From assembly GCA_000702845.1 (NCBI GenBank), contig JNKK01000027.1:1-34601 (forward strand): a stretch of DNA of 34,601 nt, given 5' to 3'. The notes below the pieces were generated by a model, which was given only the letters and a program-made list of their open reading frames with translations, searched no databases and was not told the origin of the DNA. Positions 31,607 to 34,601 of the stretch are shown here, piece after piece (within the stretch, counting starts at the first letter, position 1; every line of letters begins with the position of its first letter). This stretch comes from Lachnospiraceae bacterium FE2018 (GTDB lineage Bacteria > Bacillota > Clostridia > Lachnospirales > Lachnospiraceae). Both the position numbers and the translations under genes were made by a program.

Positions 31607-32398
31607 ATGATTAGCGATTATAAGGATAAAAGTCCGCTGGAGATGCGGCATTTGATTCGAAAGGGTGAATATACGGAGCCGACGAGCGGTCTGTGTCCGG
31701 GCTACGCGCAGGCGAATCTGATTATTCTGCCGAAGGATCTGGCGTATGATTTTCTGCTGTTTGCGCAGCGGAATCCGAAGGCCTGCCCGGTTCTGGAAGT
31801 GCTGGATACGGGCAGCCGGTTTACGAAGTTTATGGCTGAGGATTGTGATATCGCGAAGGATTTCCCGAAGTACCGGATTTATGAGAAGGGCGTCTGCACC
31901 GGCGAATATACGGATGTGGAGCAGTTCTGGCGCGACGATCTGGTCGGTTTCCTGATCGGATGTTCCTTCAGCTTTGAGTCTGAACTGGTCGAGGCGGGAA
32001 TCGAAATGCGGCACAATACGATGGGCCGCAACGTTCCGATGTACATCACCGGGATCGACACGGTTCCGGCCGGCGTTTTCTCCGGAAAAATGGTTGTCTC
32101 CATGCGTCCGGTTCCGCCGGAGCAAGTCGTAAAGGCCGTCACAGTTTCCGCGACACTGCCGAAGGTGCACGGAAGCCCGATTCACATCGGCGATCCGTCC
32201 GTGATCGGCATCAAGGATATCAACCATCCGGAATTCGGCGATCCGGTTGATATCCATGAAGGCGAAGTAACGATGTTCTGGCCGTGCGGCGTCACACCGC
32301 AGTCTGTTGTCATGAACACAAAGCCGGACTTCGCGATCACACACGCACCGGGACACATGCTGATCCTGGATGTCAAGAACGTAAACCTGAAGGAGTAA
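31607..32398 (+). CDS. YcsI-like protein (DUF1445; D-glutamate cyclase/putative hydro-lyase family)
   Basis: A 263-residue cytoplasmic protein; AAGGAGGAAAGGGT precedes the ATG. The family blocks are [20 protein letters not shown] near the N-terminus, [22 protein letters not shown] in the middle, and [26 protein letters not shown] and ALTHAPGHM-like ITHAPGHM at the end. DUF1445 is the domain found in human D-glutamate cyclase, which interconverts D-glutamate and 5-oxo-D-proline. In this locus it may let the cell use the D-form or recycle 5-oxoproline. The enzyme's activity in bacteria is an inference. The last codons come six bases before pxpA. Confidence 0.92.
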   Translation: MISDYKDKSPLEMRHLIRKGEYTEPTSGLCPGYAQANLIILPKDLAYDFLLFAQRNPKACPVLEVLDTGSRFTKFMAEDCDIAKDFPKYRIYEKGVCTGEYTDVEQFWRDDLVGFLIGCSFSFESELVEAGIEMRHNTMGRNVPMYITGIDTVPAGVFSGKMVVSMRPVPPEQVVKAVTVSATLPKVHGSPIHIGDPSVIGIKDINHPEFGDPVDIHEGEVTMFWPCGVTPQSVVMNTKPDFAITHAPGHMLILDVKNVNLKE

Positions 32399-32403
32399 GA
32401 GGT

Positions 32404-33171
32404 ATGGCAAAAGTAGATTTGAACTGTGATCTGGGCGAGAGCTTCGGCGCATATACCATCGGCATGGATGAGCAGGTCATTCCGCTGATTTCATCCTGCA
32501 ACATTGCCTGCGGCTTCCACGCGTCAGATCCTGAAGTGATGAAGAAAACCATCGCGCTCGCAAAAGAAGCCGGCATTGGCGTCGGCGCCCATCCGGGCTT
32601 TCCGGATCTCATGGGATTCGGTCGCAGAAACCTGAACGTATCGCCGAAAGAGGCAGCGGCGTACATCACCTATCAGCTGGGCGCGCTCTTCGGATTCGCG
32701 AAATCCGCGGGCGTGAAGATTCAGCACGTAAAGCCGCACGGCGCCCTGTACAACATGGCCGGCAAGAACTATGACCTCGCGCTGGCAATCGCGAAAGCGG
32801 TTCAGGACTTCGATCCGGAGATCATCCTCCTCGGCCTGTCCGGCAGCGAGAGCATCAAGGCGGCGCAGGACATCGGACTCCCCGCGGCCCGTGAAGTATT
32901 TGCAGACCGCGCTTATATGCCGGACGGCAGCCTGATGCCGCGCACGATGGAAGGCGCTGTCATCCACGATGAAACACTTGCCATCGAGCGCGTTGTCCGC
33001 ATGGTCAAGGAACACAAGGTAACGGCAGCAGACGGCAACGACATCGAGATCATCCCAGATTCCATCTGCGTCCACGGGGACAACGAAAAAGCCCTCGCAT
33101 TCGTCACGCAGATCAGAGCCGCGCTTGAAGCAGAAGGCGTGGAGATCGCGCCGCTGTCAGCGATCATATAG
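32404..33171 (+). CDS. pxpA: 5-oxoprolinase subunit PxpA (LamB/YcsF family)
   Basis: A 255-residue cytoplasmic protein. The start at 32404 is chosen because the N-terminus [15 protein letters not shown] is the family's own and AAGGAG overlaps the end of the preceding gene. Other signatures are [40 protein letters not shown] and [15 protein letters not shown]; the His and Asp residues fit a polysaccharide-deacetylase-like barrel. It completes PxpABC, the ATP-dependent 5-oxoprolinase. The operon order is ycsG-like, pxpB, pxpC, ycsI-like, pxpA. Confidence 0.96.
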   Translation: MAKVDLNCDLGESFGAYTIGMDEQVIPLISSCNIACGFHASDPEVMKKTIALAKEAGIGVGAHPGFPDLMGFGRRNLNVSPKEAAAYITYQLGALFGFAKSAGVKIQHVKPHGALYNMAGKNYDLALAIAKAVQDFDPEIILLGLSGSESIKAAQDIGLPAAREVFADRAYMPDGSLMPRTMEGAVIHDETLAIERVVRMVKEHKVTAADGNDIEIIPDSICVHGDNEKALAFVTQIRAALEAEGVEIAPLSAII

Positions 33172-33268
33172 GCGGCGATCATATCATAAATCTGGTTAAC
33201 AGAAGAAATAAAAGAGGAATACTGTTACAAGCGGTAGACCTCAAACCAACTGATTATTTAAATCGATA

Positions 33269-33300
33269 AACAACCGTCACTTGGCCAAGTGGCGGTTGTT
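33269..33300. terminator. Large near-perfect palindrome, possible terminator of the pxp operon
   Basis: AACAACCGTCACTTGG pairs with CCAAGTGGCGGTTGTT over 16 bp with a single G-U pair and no spare loop. A weak T-containing tail (GCGTTTCAC) follows. It would serve as a terminator for pxpA, or as a protein-binding site. Confidence 0.5.
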
Positions 33301-33313
33301 GCGTTTCACAATG

Positions 33314-33392
33314 ATCGTTACGGTGAACCGTTCGATGCGCAAAGTAAGACGCATAAGTGCGTCGCGCAGCTCGCGCGCGATCGGAGATCGCG
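33314..33392. repeat. Three further inverted repeats upstream of the recombinase
   Basis: ATCG/CGAT enclosing ACGGT/ACCGT at 33314-33336; GACGCA/TGCGTC at 33348-33363; CGCGATC/GATCGCG around GGA at 33376-33392. Together with 33269-33300 they form a row of four hairpin-capable elements in about 125 bases. Confidence 0.6.
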
Positions 33393-33619
33393 ATTGAAAA
33401 ATCACATTTCGAAAAAAACTGTTGCTTTACGGATATAATAGCAATTAATGTCGTACGCGTGATCGCTAAACGTGCTATCATAAGGATACGATTTTCATTG
33501 GAATGAAGGTGCAGATTGGGCGTCTGATGATCAGAAAAAGACATCAGAGATCTTTACAGCTTAGAAAGCGAGGTATAGGATACGTATGAAGATAAATATA
33601 TATCCAAGGAGAAACAATT

Positions 33620-34483
33620 ATGAATGCACTAACTTGCAAGCAGTCGTTTCTCGCCCATCTCCGGGATGAGGAGCGCAGCAGGGCTACCCTGCGGAAGTAC
33701 AATCACGACATTCAGTTGTTTTTGAGGGTTCTGCCACTGGACGCAAATGATATGGCGGCAGATGATTTCCCGGATCTGATCTCGAAAGAAGATATCCTAT
33801 TATATAAGGAAGATCTTTGTCGGCGCTACGCAGTGTCAAGCGTCAATTCGATGCTGGTAGCGATGAACCGGTTCCTTACATTTATCGGACGAAGAGATTT
33901 ATGCGTCAAACTGCTCCGCGTGCAGCGACAGGCCTTTCGGAACAATGACCGGGTGCTGACGCGGAAGGAGTACATGAAGCTGCTGGGTGCGGCGAAGAAG
34001 AAAGACCGCCGGCTGTTTCTGCTGATGGAGACCATCTGCAGTACAGGCATCCGGGTCAGCGAGCATGAATATATTACGGTGGAGAGTCTGCGGCGCGGCA
34101 GCGCGGAAATTCATAACAAAGGAAAGACGCGGGTTGTCCCCCTGGACCAGAGACTTTGCCGGGAACTTCAAAAATACTGTAAACGGAAAAAGATAAAGAG
34201 CGGATCTGTGTTTGTATCAATGAACGGAAAGCCGCTTGACCGAAGTTATATCTGGAGGAAAATGAAAGAGCTCGGGGCGATGGCAGCGGTTGCAGCTGAG
34301 AAGATATTTCCCCATAACCTGCGTCATCTGTTTGCCGTGACATTTTATCAGGAAACCAGAGATATCGCCCATCTGGCGGATCTGCTGGGACATGCGAGTG
34401 TGGATACGACCAGAATCTATACGAGTCTGAGTGCGGAGGATTTTAAACACTGCTTCTGCCGGATGAAGCTGCTGCTGTGTTGA
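33620..34483 (+). CDS. Tyrosine recombinase (phage integrase/XerD-like)
   Basis: A 287-residue site-specific recombinase with CAAGGAGAAA before the ATG. The N-terminal SAM-like DNA-binding domain covers about 5-100. The catalytic domain has the whole active site: Arg in STGIRVSEHEYI, Lys in HNKGKTRVV, HxxR in PHNLRHLF, His in LLGHASVDTT and the nucleophile Tyr in TRIYTSLS. It resembles short XerC/D-type enzymes that act alone, not large phage integrases. No phage or conjugation genes are in view. The row of inverted repeats upstream and the inverted repeat at 34563-34595 are candidate target sites. Confidence 0.93.
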   Translation: MNALTCKQSFLAHLRDEERSRATLRKYNHDIQLFLRVLPLDANDMAADDFPDLISKEDILLYKEDLCRRYAVSSVNSMLVAMNRFLTFIGRRDLCVKLLRVQRQAFRNNDRVLTRKEYMKLLGAAKKKDRRLFLLMETICSTGIRVSEHEYITVESLRRGSAEIHNKGKTRVVPLDQRLCRELQKYCKRKKIKSGSVFVSMNGKPLDRSYIWRKMKELGAMAAVAAEKIFPHNLRHLFAVTFYQETRDIAHLADLLGHASVDTTRIYTSLSAEDFKHCFCRMKLLLC

Positions 34484-34497
34484 AATGAAGAGACACC

Positions 34498-34530
34498 TGC
34501 CGGCGGATGAAGCTGCTCCGGTACTGCTGA
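34498..34530 (+). pseudogene. Partial copy of the recombinase 3' end
   Basis: TGCCGGCGGATGAAGCTGCT and following bases resemble the end of the recombinase gene (34457-34483, TGCCGGATGAAGCTGCTGCT). They code CRRMKLLRYC-stop against CRMKLLLC-stop, but in a different frame from the intact gene. It may be a tandem-duplication remnant or the end of a deleted second recombinase. Confidence 0.4.
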
Positions 34531-34562
34531 ATATCCGCAATTTATGTCAGATAGACATTTTC

Positions 34563-34595
34563 TTATGTGGAATAAAGCAAAAAAATGCCACATAA
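34563..34595. repeat. Inverted repeat at the window edge, downstream of the recombinase
   Basis: TTATGTGG (34563-34570) and CCACATAA (34588-34595) are perfect 8-bp arms around a 17-base AT-rich spacer. The size would fit a recombinase core site or a regulator operator. The sequence ends six bases later. Confidence 0.55.
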
Positions 34596-34601
34596 TTGTT
34601 A

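Larger units (their letters stand above)
33172..33619 (+). other. Non-coding region rich in inverted repeats before the recombinase gene
   Basis: This 448-base gap holds four inverted repeats between 33269 and 33392 (listed separately), a -10-like TATAAT at 33434-33439 without a good -35 box, and a short palindrome TCTGAT-G-ATCAGA near 33523. No plausible protein gene was seen. The G+C and dinucleotide texture (many CGCG, GATC) differ from the flanking operon. Confidence 0.5.

Overview
The window looks like the chromosome of an anaerobic Gram-positive Clostridium-type bacterium, probably Lachnospiraceae or a close relative from gut or rumen. By eye G+C is moderate, near 50%. The reasons are strong AGGAGG ribosome sites, SigA-type promoters, a sortase-anchored giant surface protein of a type common in gut Clostridia, a flavodiiron protein with rubredoxin, and the absence of respiratory-chain genes. 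No rRNA, tRNA, CRISPR array or insertion sequence was seen.

Layout. 1-440: tail of a repeat-containing protein. 812-7942: a 2376-residue LPNTG-anchored surface protein with ten Cys/His modules, a fibro-slime domain and CnaB/SpaA stalk domains. It is followed by a short scar that matches part of the first gene. 8198-10008: a secreted FN3/Ig-like protein and a nitroreductase. 10009-13260: a small membrane protein, a 2-hydroxycarboxylate transporter and a double-PepSY secreted protein. 13280-16424 (minus strand): a two-gene redox operon, an acyl-CoA dehydrogenase/EtfA/rubredoxin fusion followed by a flavodiiron protein. It is transcribed divergently from an AraC regulator. 16660-25427: a tightly packed plus-strand operon of AraC regulator, membrane-tethered carboxylesterase, acyl-CoA ligase with a C-terminal RsbW-like domain, membrane acyltransferase, STAS protein and SpoIIE phosphatase/HATPase. 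It ends at a hairpin terminator. 25560-28333: a small membrane protein, a MEMO/AMMECR1 fusion and its radical SAM partner. 28465-33171: an Nramp-family (YcsG-like) transporter followed by pxpB, pxpC, a YcsI-like protein and pxpA, a 5-oxoproline use locus. 33269-34601: a chain of inverted repeats, a complete tyrosine recombinase and a partial repeat of its 3' end.

Two systems deserve attention. First, the 17.6-25.4 kb operon has all parts of a partner switch (STAS antagonist, PP2C phosphatase, intact and degenerate GHKL domains) but no sigma factor. One of the GHKL-like domains is fused to an acyl-CoA ligase, beside a membrane acyltransferase and an outer-face esterase. I infer a phosphorylation switch that acts on an acyl-activation and acyl-transfer enzyme instead of on transcription. 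Second, the fusion/flavodiiron pair could form a complete electron route from acyl-CoA through FAD, FAD and rubredoxin iron to a di-iron O2 or NO reductase, without EtfB or NADH. Both are inferences from domain content and gene order.
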